Positions 19,077-29,446 are shown, numbered from the stretch's first letter. The stretch is DNA of 64,000 nt from Streptomyces sp. HUAS YS2 (GCF_033343995.1 NZ_CP137573.1:7287001-7351000); one strand, 5' to 3'. The notes: a model not told the origin generated them from the letters alone. Translations and numbers: made by a program.

Positions 19077-19295
19077 TCAGTCCGGCGGCTTCGGTACGGG
19101 CTCGGTGCCGGGCTCCGGATGGACCGGCGGATCCTCGTCCGGATCCGGCGCGTGCGGGTCGTGCGGCACCGGGTCCGGATCCGGCAGCGGGCGCGGCGGC
19201 GCCGGCCGCGGGGCGTTCGGGTCCGGCCGGTTCGGCGGGGCGGGCGGCGGCGGGACCGGGACGGTGTCCGGGTCCGGCGGCACGGGCACGGTCAT
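19077..19295 (-). CDS. Small proline-rich protein of unknown function
   Basis: A 72-residue ORF beginning 13 bases after the PRC-barrel stop, with a good ribosome site (GAGGGG, 9 bases before ATG 19295). The sequence is almost entirely Pro, Asp, Val, Glu and Ala in PDPD/PVPPPP-type patches. It contains no cysteine, no hydrophobic core and no signal peptide, so it is probably disordered. The ribosome site and operon-like spacing support translation. However, low complexity at this base composition also arises by chance, so the call is tentative. It may form a two-gene unit with the PRC-barrel protein. Confidence 0.45.
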   Translation of the reverse strand: MTVPVPPDPDTVPVPPPPAPPNRPDPNAPRPAPPRPLPDPDPVPHDPHAPDPDEDPPVHPEPGTEPVPKPPD

Positions 19296-19308
19296 GGCGT
19301 CCAGCCCC

Positions 19309-19659
19309 TCACATGTGCCGGTTCGCGTAGTACCGCTCGACCAGCTGCAGGTACGGCAGGTCGTCCTCGTGCTGACCGCTCTCGAACGGCGGCGCGTCCT
19401 TGATCTCCGCCTTCGTGGCGGCCAGGTGCACGGTCTCGTCCGCCGGGTCGATCATGACCACGAGACCGGCCGGGAGCAGGACACGATGGCCGAAGATCCA
19501 CGGCCCGGTGTCCACGACGATGTACGACCGGCCGACGTCCTCGGAATACTTGTCGATCTTCCCGATGTGTCCGTCGGACGCCTCGACCCGGTAGCCGATC
19601 AGCTCCGCTCCGGGAGCGTGTCCCGACGTCTCGGCGTATCCCCAGAAGTCCGTGCCCAT
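19309..19659 (-). CDS. PRC-barrel domain protein
   Basis: Start chosen at ATG 19659, 9 bases after AGGAGG; the GTG at 19668 touches the ribosome site and is less likely. The product is 116 residues. The segment GYRVEASDGHIGKIDKYSED, followed by SYIVVDTGPWIFGHRVLLPAG, is the beta-rich PRC-barrel fold known from RimM, the photosynthetic reaction centre H subunit and many actinobacterial stress proteins. PRC barrels bind RNA or protein partners. In Streptomyces, stand-alone copies with the GYxVEASDGxIGKID signature are common but uncharacterised. It diverges from the isocitrate dehydrogenase gene. Confidence 0.85.
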   Translation of the reverse strand: MGTDFWGYAETSGHAPGAELIGYRVEASDGHIGKIDKYSEDVGRSYIVVDTGPWIFGHRVLLPAGLVVMIDPADETVHLAATKAEIKDAPPFESGQHEDDLPYLQLVERYYANRHM

Positions 19660-19823
19660 GACCGCCACCTCCTCCTCGCCCTGAGCGACTGCCCCGGATC
19701 CCCGCGTCCACGCGCCTTCGGCGGTCCGAAGGCCCGGCGTGTCCGGGCGGCGAGGTCACCCGTGTGCACGGTTCCGCGCCATGTGACCGAGGGCCCTTTC
19801 CCTCGCACCGCGATCACGAGATA

Positions 19824-19837
19824 TCTTGATGTCGAGC
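19824..19837. promoter_or_regulatory. Near-palindrome upstream of isocitrate dehydrogenase
   Basis: TCTTGAT-GTCGAGC is a 14-bp imperfect inverted repeat 36 bases before the GTG start, inside the A+T-richest part of the divergent promoter region (ATATCTTGATG). Its position fits an operator overlapping or just downstream of the promoter. I cannot name the protein. Confidence 0.4.
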
Positions 19838-19872
19838 AATCTCGCATACGCAGACGTGGAGCGGAGCACCCG

Positions 19873-22092
<2,220 letters not shown>

Positions 22093-22125
22093 TCCGCGGC
22101 GGCGACAGCCGCCCGCACCGCGCGT

Positions 22126-22161
22126 ACCGCCCCGGCAGGCGTCCCGTCCTGCCGGGGCGGT
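22126..22161 (+). terminator. Hairpin terminator after isocitrate dehydrogenase
   Basis: A 14-bp perfect stem, ACCGCCCCGGCAGG (22126-22139) with its complement at 22148-22161, and an 8-base loop. It starts 34 bases after the stop codon. Confidence 0.8.
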
Positions 22162-22245
22162 CCCGTACGCCCCGCACCGGCGCCGATCCGGAACGACCTC
22201 GTCCCGCCGGTGGCGGATCCCGAACCACGGTGTGAACCTGGGGGA

Positions 22246-22563
22246 ATGAGCTGGGCATCATGGACGACGGCCGGGGTCTACACCGGACGCGGCGGGGTTC
22301 TCACCGAGGAGGGCGGTGTGGTCACGGGCGATCTGACCGTGCACACCACCTACGTCGACGACGAGGCACGGGTCGCCGTGCAGTACACGGGCGCCTCCGA
22401 CTGGTTCACGATGGCGGGCAGCCCCGTCCCGTGCACCTCGGAGCAGGAGAGCCGGGAGCTGCACGACGCGGTCGTCGCGGCCGTCCGGGCCGGCGGCGGT
22501 GCCACCGTCCCGTATCTGCCGCACCCGCCCGACACCCCACAGTCCCCACGTCGTAGCGTCTGA
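22246..22563 (+). CDS. Conserved hypothetical protein
   Basis: A 105-residue ORF with ATG 22246 close behind CCTGGGGGA. The sequence is soluble and mildly acidic, with a probable beta-sheet core (VVTGDLTVHTTYVDDEARVAVQYTGASDWFTM), a short helix (SRELHDAVVAAVRAGG) and a Pro-rich tail. It has one cysteine, no signal peptide and no transmembrane segment. I do not recognise a domain. A sensible codon pattern and a stop in a clear intergenic region support it as real. It precedes the ECF-CAP gene by about 100 bases in the same direction and might be co-transcribed. No function is proposed. Confidence 0.65.
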   Translation: MSWASWTTAGVYTGRGGVLTEEGGVVTGDLTVHTTYVDDEARVAVQYTGASDWFTMAGSPVPCTSEQESRELHDAVVAAVRAGGGATVPYLPHPPDTPQSPRRSV

Positions 22564-22664
22564 ACGAAGAATTCCGGTCGCGGCGCGCGCATAACCGTCA
22601 TCCCACGGTCCTCCGCGGATCTCCCGAACGACGGGACACGGATCAGGGACGAGGGAGCACGGAC

Positions 22665-24197
22665 ATGCACAGCGACGAGCGTCGCGCCCAGGAGCTGGTG
22701 AACGCCGCGCGGACGGGCGACCCGCGGGCCCGGGAGGCGCTGGCCGCGGCGTACCTCCCGCTCGTCTACAACATCGTCGGCCGCGCCCTCGACGGGCACG
22801 CGGACGTCGACGACGTCGTGCAGGAGACCATGGTCCGCGCCCTCGACGGCCTGGACGCGCTGCGCGACCCCGCACGGTTCCGCTCCTGGCTGATCGCCAT
22901 CGCGATGAACCAGATACGCCGCAGGTGGCGCACCCGGCAGCAGCAGCCGCTCACCGGCCTCGACACCGTGGCCGAGACCCCCGACCCGGCCGGCGACTTC
23001 GTCGACCTCACCATCCTGCGCCTCGGCCTGTCCGGGCAGCGACGCGAGGTGGCCCGGGCGACCCGCTGGCTCGACGCCGACGACCGCGAGCTGCTCGCCC
23101 TGTGGTGGCTGGAGGCCGCCGGCGAACTCGACCGCGCCGAACTCGCCGAGGCGCTGGCCGTCGACCCGGGGCACGCGGCCGTCCGGGTGCGGCGCATGAA
23201 GGAACAGCTGGAGACCGGCCGCGGGATCGTCCGGGCCCTGGCGGCCGAGCCACGCTGCCCGGCACTCGCCGACACGATCGCGACCTGGGACGGCCGGCCC
23301 TCGCCGCTCTGGCGCAAACGCATAGCCCGGCACCTGCGCGAGTGCCGGAGCTGCTCCGGCGCATGGTCGGGCCTGGCCCCGGCCGAGGGCCTCCTGGCGG
23401 GCCTCGCGCTGATCACGCCGCTGCTCGGGGCGGGGGCGGGGCTGCCGGGGGCGGGCTCGTACGAGACGGTCGCGGCGGGGTTCGGGGAGGTTTCCGTCTC
23501 CGGGCCCGGTGGTGTTCCCGCGCCCAGGGACGGGCACGGCGGCGTTCCCGCGCCCGGGCCCGGCGGTGTTCCGGGGCCCCGGGCGGGTGGTTCGGGCGGG
23601 CGGCGGGTCGCGCTCGCCGGGGGCGCGGCCGTCGTCGCCGCGGCACTGCTCGTCGCACTGTGGCCGGAGCGGGATGCTCCGCCCGGTCCCGTACGGCCCG
23701 CTGCCGCCCCGCCCGTCACGCCCGCCGCGACCACGGAGCCGCCCCCGTCCCCGTCCGCCCCGCCGCGGCCCAGCGTCACCGCCACGCCGAAGGCCTCCCG
23801 TACCGCGCCGCGGCTCTCGGCTGTGGAACGGCTGACCCGGATCGTCAACCAGCGCCGGGCCGAGGCCGGTTGCGGGCCGCTGCGCACCGACCCGCGGCTC
23901 GTCGAGGCGGCCCGCGCGCACGCCCGGGACATGGTGGCGCAGGGCTACTTCGACCACGCGAGCCCCGACGGCCGGAACGTCGACGCCAGGGTCGGCGCCG
24001 CCGGCTACCGGTGGAGCCTGGTCGGCGAGAACCTGGCCGCGGGCCGCCGGGACCCCGGCGCGGTCGTCGGCGACTGGATGGACAGCGACGGCCACCGCCG
24101 CAACATGCTGGACTGCCGCTTCCGTGACACCGGCGTCGCCGCCGTACCCGGGCCCGACGGCACGGTGTGGGTGCAGACGCTGGCGAAGCCGTCCTGA
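22665..24197 (+). CDS. ECF sigma factor fused to a zinc-finger/anti-sigma-like region, membrane helix and extracytoplasmic CAP domain
   Basis: A single 510-residue ORF with four parts. Residues about 15-95 are sigma region 2 (DVDDVVQETMVRALDGL, then FRSWLIAIAMNQIRRRW). Residues about 118-180 are a region-4-like helical block. H223-x3-C227-x2-C230 resembles the anti-sigma zinc motif. After a Gly/Pro linker with three GGVPAP/GGVPGP repeats, one hydrophobic helix (about 312-333) crosses the membrane. Residues about 388-510 form a CAP/SCP-PR1 domain (LTRIVNQRRAEAGCGPL, YFDHASPDGR, GENLAAG, GHRRNML). ECF factors with fused anti-sigma-like and membrane parts are known (for example the ECF52 type). 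The sigma part would be cytoplasmic and the CAP part a surface sensor or effector. Release probably needs proteolysis or a conformational change. Confidence 0.88.
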   Translation: MHSDERRAQELVNAARTGDPRAREALAAAYLPLVYNIVGRALDGHADVDDVVQETMVRALDGLDALRDPARFRSWLIAIAMNQIRRRWRTRQQQPLTGLDTVAETPDPAGDFVDLTILRLGLSGQRREVARATRWLDADDRELLALWWLEAAGELDRAELAEALAVDPGHAAVRVRRMKEQLETGRGIVRALAAEPRCPALADTIATWDGRPSPLWRKRIARHLRECRSCSGAWSGLAPAEGLLAGLALITPLLGAGAGLPGAGSYETVAAGFGEVSVSGPGGVPAPRDGHGGVPAPGPGGVPGPRAGGSGGRRVALAGGAAVVAAALLVALWPERDAPPGPVRPAAAPPVTPAATTEPPPSPSAPPRPSVTATPKASRTAPRLSAVERLTRIVNQRRAEAGCGPLRTDPRLVEAARAHARDMVAQGYFDHASPDGRNVDARVGAAGYRWSLVGENLAAGRRDPGAVVGDWMDSDGHRRNMLDCRFRDTGVAAVPGPDGTVWVQTLAKPS

Positions 24198-24208
24198 GGT
24201 GTCGGGTC

Positions 24209-24820
24209 CTAGCTCTGCGGCGCGCCGAAGTCCTGGACCCACCAGGGGCCGCTCGCACGGAGGTTGACGCCGACGCCCACATGTTTGTAGGTGCAGTTGA
24301 GGACGTTGCGGCGGTGGATCGGGCTGCCCATCCAGTCCCGCATCACCCGCGCCGGGCTCTTCGGGCCCCGGTGGATGTTCTCGCCCCAGGCCCGCCAGTC
24401 GTACCCCGCCGCCGTGAGACGGTCGCCGCCGTCCCGGCCGTCCGGGCTCTCATGCTCGTAGTAGCCGCGCGCGGCCATGTCGTCGGCGTGCGCCTGCGCG
24501 GCGGCCGTCAGCCGGGCCGTGGTCCGCAGCGCACCGCAACCCGCCCGCTCGCGTTCGGCGTTGGCGAGTTCGACGACCTGCTCCGCGTACGTCTCGGCCG
24601 TGCTCAGAGGGGCGGCGGCGGTCCCGGGCGGGCCGGCGGTGGAGACGGGGGACGCCCCGGAGGTCAGCGCCAGGACGGCCGCGGCGCCGCTCGCGCCCGC
24701 CAGCACCACCGCCGTCGTCCGCAGCGGCCCGCGCCTCCCGCGGCGCCCGGGGCCGGTGACCGACCTGGGGAGGTCGGCGGAGGGCAGGCGGGTGTCGTCG
24801 TGATCGCGGTGCGGTCGCAT
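24209..24820 (-). CDS. CAP/SCP-PR1 domain secreted or membrane-anchored protein
   Basis: A 203-residue protein, convergent with the ECF-CAP fusion and separated from it by 11 bases. The N-terminus is basic and Asp-rich, followed by a hydrophobic segment (LRTTAVVLAGASGAAAVLAL, about residues 34-53) that should act as an uncleaved signal anchor. The C-terminal CAP domain (residues about 85-203) has ERAGCGALRT, YYEHESPDGRD, WGENIH and HRRNVLNC. It is clearly related to the CAP domain of its neighbour, with matching cysteines, suggesting duplication. CAP proteins bind lipids or act on extracellular partners; bacterial roles are poorly known. The fusion protein's CAP domain could compete with it for a shared ligand. 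Confidence 0.88.
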   Translation of the reverse strand: MRPHRDHDDTRLPSADLPRSVTGPGRRGRRGPLRTTAVVLAGASGAAAVLALTSGASPVSTAGPPGTAAAPLSTAETYAEQVVELANAERERAGCGALRTTARLTAAAQAHADDMAARGYYEHESPDGRDGGDRLTAAGYDWRAWGENIHRGPKSPARVMRDWMGSPIHRRNVLNCTYKHVGVGVNLRASGPWWVQDFGAPQS

Positions 24821-24896
24821 GCGGCCAGTCTCGGCGCGCGCCGCCGCCCCGGCATCCGGAGCGACGTTTCGGGGGACGGCGCCGGGAGGGCGTCGG

Positions 24897-25775
24897 TCAG
24901 TCGTGCGGGACGACCGCCACCGGGCAGTTCGCGTGATGCAGCGCGGCGTGGGCGACCGAGCCGATGCGGGGGCCCACCGCGCCCCGCTTGGCGCGGCGGC
25001 CGACGACCAGGAGAGAGGCGGAGGCGGAGGCCGACAGGAGGACCTCGCCCGCGCTGCCGATCTCCACGTGCTCGGCCACCCGGACGTCCGGGTACCGCTC
25101 GCGCCACGGGGCCAGTACCTCGTGCAGCGCCTTCTCCTCGAACGGCACCAGGCCACCCGCCTCGTCCGCCAGCCGCATCGAGCCGGGGCTGTACGCGTAC
25201 AGCGGCGGTAGGCTCCACGCGCGAACGGCCCGCAGGACGGCCCCGCGCGCCGCGGCGGTCTCGAACGCGAAGCGCAGCGCCGAGGCGCTGTCGTCCGCGC
25301 CGCCCAGCTGCCCGACGACGACCTCGCCCGAGTCGTCGTCGCCCGCCCCTTCCCCGCCGCGCCCCGGTCGCACCGCGACGACCGGGCGCTCCGCGCCGGC
25401 GATGATCTGCTGTCCGTACGAGCCGAGCAGGAAGCCGGCGACCGGGCCGTGCCCGCGCGAGCCGATGACGACCATCGCCGCCCGCTCCTGCAGGCCGAGG
25501 AGCCCGGGGACAGGCGTGTCGGGGACCACCTCGGCGCTGAGCGCGACGTCCGGGTGCGCCGCGGCCACGGCGGTCGCGGCCTCCTCGGCGACGTGCTCGG
25601 CGAGCCGCTGCTGGTCGCCCTCCTCCTGTACGAGCGGCAGGTCCAGCGGCTGCCAGAGCCAGGCGTGCACGAGACGCAGCGGCAGCCCGCGCCGTCCCGC
25701 CTCGCGGGCGGCCCAGTCGGCCGCGGCGAGACTCTCCGCGGAACCGTCCACTCCGGCGATGATCTCGAGACCCAT
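24897..25775 (-). CDS. Universal stress protein, tandem UspA domains
   Basis: Start chosen at ATG 25775, 7 bases behind GGAGGG, giving 292 residues. There are two UspA folds: residues 1-145 (IIAGVDGSAESLAAADWAAREA at the start, ending VVIGSRGHGPVAGFLLGS) and about 150-292. The first has the full ATP-binding G-x2-G-x9-G-S motif. In the second the loop reads GRRAKRGAVGPRIGS, an altered but still glycine-rich version. Tandem USPs in actinobacteria are typically induced under hypoxia or stationary phase and bind ATP; direct targets are mostly unknown. The gene is downstream of the monooxygenase on the same strand (64-base gap), so co-transcription is possible. Confidence 0.9.
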   Translation of the reverse strand: MGLEIIAGVDGSAESLAAADWAAREAGRRGLPLRLVHAWLWQPLDLPLVQEEGDQQRLAEHVAEEAATAVAAAHPDVALSAEVVPDTPVPGLLGLQERAAMVVIGSRGHGPVAGFLLGSYGQQIIAGAERPVVAVRPGRGGEGAGDDDSGEVVVGQLGGADDSASALRFAFETAAARGAVLRAVRAWSLPPLYAYSPGSMRLADEAGGLVPFEEKALHEVLAPWRERYPDVRVAEHVEIGSAGEVLLSASASASLLVVGRRAKRGAVGPRIGSVAHAALHHANCPVAVVPHD

Positions 25776-25839
25776 CCGACTTCCCTCCACGTACGTCCCT
25801 TGTCGCTCCTGCTCCCAGCATGGGCCCGGGAGCGGGGGA

Positions 25840-27171
25840 TCACACGGGGAGCGTCAGCCGGGCGTGGGTGCCGTTGAGGTAGTGGTCGCCGATGTCGCGC
25901 AGCCGGTGGGTGGGGGAGTGGCGGGCGGTGAGGGCGCGGGCGTTGCGCCAGAAGCGGTCGAAGCCGGGCCCGGAGCCCGCGGGTTCGGGGCGGTCGGCGG
26001 AGCCCACGAGCTCCAGGATGCGGGTGGTGACATGGACGGCCGCGCGGTCGGTGACCGCCTCCGCCGCGGCGACGAGGACGGCGATGTCCGCCCGCTCCTC
26101 CACGCCCAGGCTCCCGCCCGCGTCGAGGCCCCGGGCCAGGGCGTCCGTCGCGCGCCCGGCGACCGAGGCCGCGGCGTGCGCGGCGGTGGCCAGCTCGCCG
26201 TACGCGAGCAGCAGATACGGGTCGTCGTCGCGCGGCGCGTACGTGACCGCGTGCCCGGCGGCGGTCCGTACGCTGTGCGGCTGCGCGGCGTGGCCGGCCC
26301 GGCTGACGTCCCGGGCCTCGGCCAGTGCGCCCTCGGCGATGCCGAGCCCGACCTGCACGAGGAGGAGCCGCAGGGCGAGCGGGGCGAGGGCGGCGTACGG
26401 CGTGACGTCGTGCTCGTCGCGCGGCACCCGTCCGAGGACCGCCTCCGCGGCGACGGGCGCCCGGTCGAACGTCACGGTTCCCGCACCGGACAGGCGCTGG
26501 CCCAGCCGGTCGGTGGCGGGCTCGGTGAACACGGCCGGGTGCGCCGGGTCCACGAGGACGATCAGTAAGTCGCCGGTCCCGGTACACCGCGCGCCGACGA
26601 CCAGCCGGTCCGCGACCGTGACGCCGGAGGCGAAGTACCGGCGGCCTTCGAGCACGAAGCCGCCGCCCTCGGGGCTCCCGGGTTCGTCGGTGCTCTCCGG
26701 CGTGAGGACGAGGTCGGGCGTCTCCGTCCCCGTCTCCGCACGAGACGACTCCACGCCGCCCGCCAGCAGCCAGCCCTCCCGCTCCGCCACCGTCTCCACC
26801 GGCTCGGTCGCGGTCTTCCCGTCCTCGGTGCCGAAGAAGCGCGCACTCCACGCCAACGCGTAGTGATGGGCGAGGAGTTCGCCGATCGAGCTGTCGGCCG
26901 TGGAGATCTCCCGGATCACCGCGGAGGCCGCCCGCCAGTCCGCACCGCGCCGCCCGTCCGGGCTCGGCGGCGTGAGCAGCGCGGGCAGCCCCGCCTCCTG
27001 GAGGCGGGCGAGCTCGTCGAGCGGGGACTTGCCGGCCCGGTCCCGGGCGAGCGCGTCGACGGCGAGGTCGTCGGTGAGCTCCCGGGTGACGCGGTGCCAG
27101 ATCTCGTCCTCCACGGGCCGGTCGGGCCGACCGGCGGCGGAGCGCTTGGCGGACTTCCTGGGCCTCGTCAC
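25840..27171 (-). CDS. Acyl-CoA dehydrogenase-fold flavin monooxygenase (DszC/SfnB-like)
   Basis: A 443-residue protein with the acyl-CoA dehydrogenase fold. It has an N-terminal helical domain (LQEAGLPALLTPP, then STADSSIGELLAHHYAL), a beta-domain (FVLEGRRYFASGVTVADRLVV) and a C-terminal helical bundle. The catalytic Glu of true acyl-CoA dehydrogenases is not evident. The overall pattern fits the FMNH2-dependent DszC/SfnB group, which oxygenates organosulfur compounds using flavin from a separate reductase. An Rrf2 regulator gene lies just upstream in the same orientation, consistent with sulfur-responsive control. Codon 202 is TTA (26566-26568), making the protein bldA-dependent. The substrate is unknown; a plain acyl-CoA dehydrogenase is the alternative. 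Confidence 0.78.
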   Translation of the reverse strand: MTRPRKSAKRSAAGRPDRPVEDEIWHRVTRELTDDLAVDALARDRAGKSPLDELARLQEAGLPALLTPPSPDGRRGADWRAASAVIREISTADSSIGELLAHHYALAWSARFFGTEDGKTATEPVETVAEREGWLLAGGVESSRAETGTETPDLVLTPESTDEPGSPEGGGFVLEGRRYFASGVTVADRLVVGARCTGTGDLLIVLVDPAHPAVFTEPATDRLGQRLSGAGTVTFDRAPVAAEAVLGRVPRDEHDVTPYAALAPLALRLLLVQVGLGIAEGALAEARDVSRAGHAAQPHSVRTAAGHAVTYAPRDDDPYLLLAYGELATAAHAAASVAGRATDALARGLDAGGSLGVEERADIAVLVAAAEAVTDRAAVHVTTRILELVGSADRPEPAGSGPGFDRFWRNARALTARHSPTHRLRDIGDHYLNGTHARLTLPV

Positions 27172-27185
27172 GTCACCTCACCTGT

Positions 27186-27215
27186 TCCCTAGTTTCCCCA
27201 CTGGAATAGTAGGGA
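27186..27215. promoter_or_regulatory. Inverted repeat, candidate Rrf2-type operator before the monooxygenase
   Basis: TCCCTA (27186-27191) and TAGGGA (27210-27215) are perfect 6-bp arms around an A+T-richer 18-bp centre containing TTTCCCC and GGAATAG. The site ends 15 bases upstream of the monooxygenase start. It stands out from its G+C-rich surroundings and lies where a repressor would block transcription of 27171-25840. The Rrf2 protein encoded next door is the obvious candidate to bind it. Confidence 0.5.
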
Positions 27216-27322
27216 TACTGCCACGGCAGTTCGAACAGACTCCAGAGGGCGCCCACATCGTGGACCGGACCGTCCTGCCGGGTGAGACCCGTATCAAGGG
27301 TGGCAGCCGCGGGCGGCGTCGC

Positions 27323-27781
27323 TCAGGGGTTCGTCCACGCCTCCGGCGCGTCCGCCAGTGCCGACACCTCGGGCGGCAGCTTCCCCGCCGCCACGTCCGC
27401 CAGCGAGACCCCTTCGAGCACCTGGCGCACATTGGCCCGCACCGCGATCCACAGCGTCAGCAGGGACTCGGCGGGACCGGTGTACGCGAGCTCCGGCGGA
27501 CGCACCCCGCGCACCGACACCAGCGGCCCGTCCACCACGCGGATCACGTCGGCGACCGAGATCTCCGCGGCCGGTCGCGCCAGCCAGTACCCGCCGTTGC
27601 CGCCGCGCTGGCTCTGCACCAGCCCGCCCCGGCGCATGTCGCCGAGGATGCCCTCGAGGAACTTGTGCGAGATGCCCTGCGCATCGGCCACGGCCTCGGC
27701 CTTCAGCGGGCCCTCGTCCTGGGCGGCGGCGAGCTGCAGTGCGGCACGCACCGCGTAGTCGGCCCTGGCTGAGATGCGCAT
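27323..27781 (-). CDS. Rrf2-family transcriptional regulator without cysteines
   Basis: A 152-residue regulator with the classic Rrf2 start (MRISARADYAVRAALQLA), a winged helix (GISHKFLEGILGDMRRGGLVQSQRGGNGGYWLARP) and a dimerisation helix. It contains no cysteine at all. It therefore cannot hold the iron-sulfur cluster used by IscR, NsrR or RsrR. It resembles the CymR branch, which senses cysteine status through protein partners. The ATG follows GGAATAATGCGGGC with a -10-like GAATAAT about 10 bases away, so the transcript may be leaderless. It lies 151 bases upstream of the DszC/SfnB-like gene, and the two probably form a sulfur-acquisition unit. Confidence 0.9.
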   Translation of the reverse strand: MRISARADYAVRAALQLAAAQDEGPLKAEAVADAQGISHKFLEGILGDMRRGGLVQSQRGGNGGYWLARPAAEISVADVIRVVDGPLVSVRGVRPPELAYTGPAESLLTLWIAVRANVRQVLEGVSLADVAAGKLPPEVSALADAPEAWTNP

Positions 27782-27964
27782 GCCCGCATTATTCCGTACG
27801 GCCGTGACCCGCCCCCGGCCCGCCGGGCGCGGGGCCGCCTAGCGCCGCCGACACCCCGTACGTTCGGGCGCGTCCGTGCCGTCACCCGTGCGGAGCAGTC
27901 CGCCGTGCCGTCCCCTGGTCCGCGCCGAAGGCTGGCCCTATCCGTTCACGGGCAGGGAGGTCTG

Positions 27965-29446
27965 ATGAGTTCGATGGACGTACCGGCGGATGCGACGCCG
28001 CCGGGGGCCGCACGGTCGGAGACCCGGACGGCGGTGGACCGGCCGGGCATCCCCACCATCACGTGGGTGACGCTCGCGCTGATGACCACCGCCTCGGTGG
28101 CCAGTCTGCGCGCCGCCCCGACGATGGCCGTCTACGGCCTGGCCTGCGTCTTCCTGTATCTCGTCCCCGCGATCGTGTTCCTGCTGCCGACCGCGCTGGT
28201 CTCGGCGGAACTCGCCTCGGGCTGGTCCGGCGGCGTGTACCGCTGGGTCAGCGAGGGCCTTTCGAAGCCGCTGGGCTTCCTCGCGGTCTGGTGCCAGTTC
28301 GCGATGACGATCTTCTACTACCCGAGCCTGCTCGCCTTCGTGGCGAGCACCATCGCGTACGTCATCGACCCGTCCCTGGCCTCCAACGGCGTGTACACCG
28401 CCATCGTGATCATGGTCCTGTACTGGACCGGCGTCTGGGTCTCCTCGCGCGGCACCAAGGCCCTGGCGGGCCTGTCGAGCTGGGGCCTCGTCATCGGCAC
28501 GCTCGTGCCCGGCACGATCCTCGTCGTCCTCGGTATGGTCTTCCTCGCCCAGGGCAACCCGTCCGCGGCCCCGATGAACGCCGACCACCTGCTCCCGCAG
28601 TGGACCGGGCTCGCCAGCCTCGTGCTGATCGTCAACAACTTCCTGTCGTACTCCGGCATGGAGATGAACGCGGTCCACGTCTCCTCGCTGAAGGACCCGG
28701 CGAAGGAGTACCCGAAGTCGATGTTCCTGGCCATGGGCCTGGTGCTGCTGATCTTCATCCTGCCCGCGCTGGCCATCAGCTGGGTCGTGCCGGCCGACCA
28801 GCTCAGCCTCACCGCCGGCGTCATGCAGGCGTTCGACGCGTTCTTCGCCTACTTCGACGTCGGGTGGATGACGCCGATCGCCGCCGTCATGCTGATCTCC
28901 GCCTCGCTGGCCGGCATGCTGACCTGGCTCGCCGGGCCGTCCAAGGGCCTCCTGGAGATCTCCCGCCAGGAGGGCTACCTGCCGCCGTTCCTGCAGAAGC
29001 TCAACAAGTACGGCATCCAGCAGAACATCCTCGTCACGCAGGGCGTCGTGACCTCCGTCATTGCCCTCATGTACGCGCTGATCCCGAACGTCTCCAGCGT
29101 CTACTGGATCTTCTCGACGATCACCACGCAGGTCTACCTCATCGTCTACCTGCTGATGTTCGTGGCGGCGATGCGGCTGCGGAAGAACAAGCCCGACCAC
29201 CCGCGCGGCTACCGGGTGCCCATGCTCGGCCTGGTGTGCACGACCGGCCTGCTGGCCTCGCTCGCGGCGCTGGGCATCGGCTTCGTGCCGCCCTCGCAGT
29301 TCGGCGGCGGCAGCGTGATCGCCTACGTGCTCTTCATCGCGTGCGGCCTGTTCGTCCTGGGTCTGCTCATCCCCTGGCTGTTCCTCAAGTTCCGCAAGCC
29401 CGGCTGGCGGACGGCCGCCGCCGAGTCGACGGGAGACCCGTCATGA
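27965..29446 (+). CDS. APC-superfamily amino-acid antiporter, GadC-like
   Basis: A 493-residue permease from ATG 27965 behind GCAGGGAGGTCTG. About 12 transmembrane helices are visible. The sequence pattern, such as STIAYVIDPSLASNG, NNFLSYSGMEMNAVHVSSLKDPAKEYPKS and LEISRQEGYLPPFLQKLNKYGI, matches the glutamate:GABA antiporter branch. Such proteins exchange an extracellular amino acid for its decarboxylation product and help acid resistance. No glutamate decarboxylase gene is nearby, so the exchange partner is unknown. A hydrophilic N-terminal 30 residues and the Arg-rich C-terminus are cytoplasmic. It overlaps the next ORF (ATGA), a membrane protein probably made with it. Confidence 0.9.
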   Translation: MSSMDVPADATPPGAARSETRTAVDRPGIPTITWVTLALMTTASVASLRAAPTMAVYGLACVFLYLVPAIVFLLPTALVSAELASGWSGGVYRWVSEGLSKPLGFLAVWCQFAMTIFYYPSLLAFVASTIAYVIDPSLASNGVYTAIVIMVLYWTGVWVSSRGTKALAGLSSWGLVIGTLVPGTILVVLGMVFLAQGNPSAAPMNADHLLPQWTGLASLVLIVNNFLSYSGMEMNAVHVSSLKDPAKEYPKSMFLAMGLVLLIFILPALAISWVVPADQLSLTAGVMQAFDAFFAYFDVGWMTPIAAVMLISASLAGMLTWLAGPSKGLLEISRQEGYLPPFLQKLNKYGIQQNILVTQGVVTSVIALMYALIPNVSSVYWIFSTITTQVYLIVYLLMFVAAMRLRKNKPDHPRGYRVPMLGLVCTTGLLASLAALGIGFVPPSQFGGGSVIAYVLFIACGLFVLGLLIPWLFLKFRKPGWRTAAAESTGDPS

